Source of the DNA: Parvularcula sp. BBD 1991-13
GTDB lineage: Bacteria; Pseudomonadota; Alphaproteobacteria; Caulobacterales; Parvularculaceae
Direction: 5' to 3'
Length of the DNA: 64,000 bases
Assembly (NCBI GenBank): GCA_001657385.1
Contig: LYSZ01000005.1
Span: forward strand, 186,001 to 250,000
Below are positions 63,872 through 64,000 of the stretch, one piece after another; position 1 is the stretch's first letter, and each line of letters starts with the position of its first letter. The position numbers and the translations under genes are program-made. The notes below the pieces were generated by a model, which saw only the letters and a list, made by a program, of their open reading frames with translations, made no database searches and was not told the origin of the DNA.

Positions 63872-64000
63872 ATGATACGTTACCTGAAAGAAGGCGTTTC
63901 GGAAGAAAAAGCCGCGACCGACGACGCCAAGGTGAGAGCGACTGTCGAAGACATCCTCGCCGATATTGAAAAACGCGGCGATGCGGCCGTGCGCGCGCTC
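63872..64000 (+). CDS. Histidinol dehydrogenase family protein, 3'-truncated by window edge
   Basis: Only the first 43 residues are in the window: [13 protein letters not shown], then [25 protein letters not shown], which matches the N-terminal helix bundle of the HisD family. AGGGAAG precedes the ATG. In this neighbourhood it may be a HisD-like dehydrogenase of a catabolic alcohol rather than the histidine-pathway enzyme, since no his genes are near. Function cannot be settled from this fragment. Confidence 0.75.
   Translation, partial: MIRYLKEGVSEEKAATDDAKVRATVEDILADIEKRGDAAVRAL

Overview
The window is a chromosomal segment of a GC-rich Alphaproteobacterium. The evidence is a class I-type PHA synthase, TonB-dependent receptors with sphingomonad/Parvularcula-like TonB boxes, a tgt-queA pair with a nearby cyclophilin and queF, and HAE-type RND efflux. 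De novo glycine-betaine synthesis (two glycine N-methyltransferases) beside otsA/otsB points to a halotolerant, probably marine organism. The family-level placement is inference; no rRNA is present.

Layout: (1) 1-12.5 kb is core genome: a partial phaC, a P2A-type cation ATPase, tRNA-Lys, a tgt/queA unit, a GyrI-like protein, a membrane di-iron desaturase, and a tightly coupled operon queF-cyclophilin-NUDIX-cysE. (2) 12.5-26.25 kb is a genomic island beside tRNA-Phe(GAA). It has a dead P4-type tyrosine integrase (a nonsense codon and a -1 frameshift) and a four-gene minus-strand defence operon: type III-like Res, long Mod, GIY-YIG nuclease, and a RelE-like/UvrD helicase fusion. It also holds a divergent GSU2403-type nucleotidyltransferase, an AlpA regulator, a cluster of GTATAC repeats, small unknown genes and an XRE regulator with two operator-like palindromes. 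A degenerate copy of the tRNA-Phe 3' end near 26.24 kb may be the far attachment site. (3) 26.2-28.4 kb is a decay zone: a DJ-1/PfpI gene with a frameshift and an aldehyde dehydrogenase with a nonsense codon and a large internal deletion, followed by an intact NAD(P)-binding protein.

(4) 29.5-33.8 kb: a cytochrome P450 overlaps a 1009-residue membrane-linked DyP-type peroxidase. (5) 33.8-37.3 kb: a ZrgA-type (DUF2796) protein, a DUF3299 protein, an ABC ATPase and an FtsX-like permease lie behind a near-consensus Zur box, so this is probably a zinc-starvation operon. (6) 37.3-43.6 kb: a large Asp-box (BNR/sortilin-like) exported protein, a TonB receptor and a PepSY protein. (7) 43.7-49.5 kb: an osmoprotectant locus on the minus strand, GSMT-SDMT (betaine) and otsA-otsB-GH15 (trehalose). 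(8) 49.8-58.9 kb: tRNA-Arg(CCG), RND efflux pair, D-amino acid dehydrogenase, ferredoxin-NADP reductase and a sodium:solute symporter. (9) 58.9-64 kb: a probable catabolic regulon of unknown substrate (symporter, two-domain SnoaL-like protein, TonB receptor, SDR, histidinol-dehydrogenase-family enzyme), tied together by copies of a TGCATTCGAA operator element, including a perfect 18-bp palindrome.

Limits: all calls come from reading the sequence and motif memory; no database search was run. The long antisense open frames opposite GC-rich genes were treated as artefacts.
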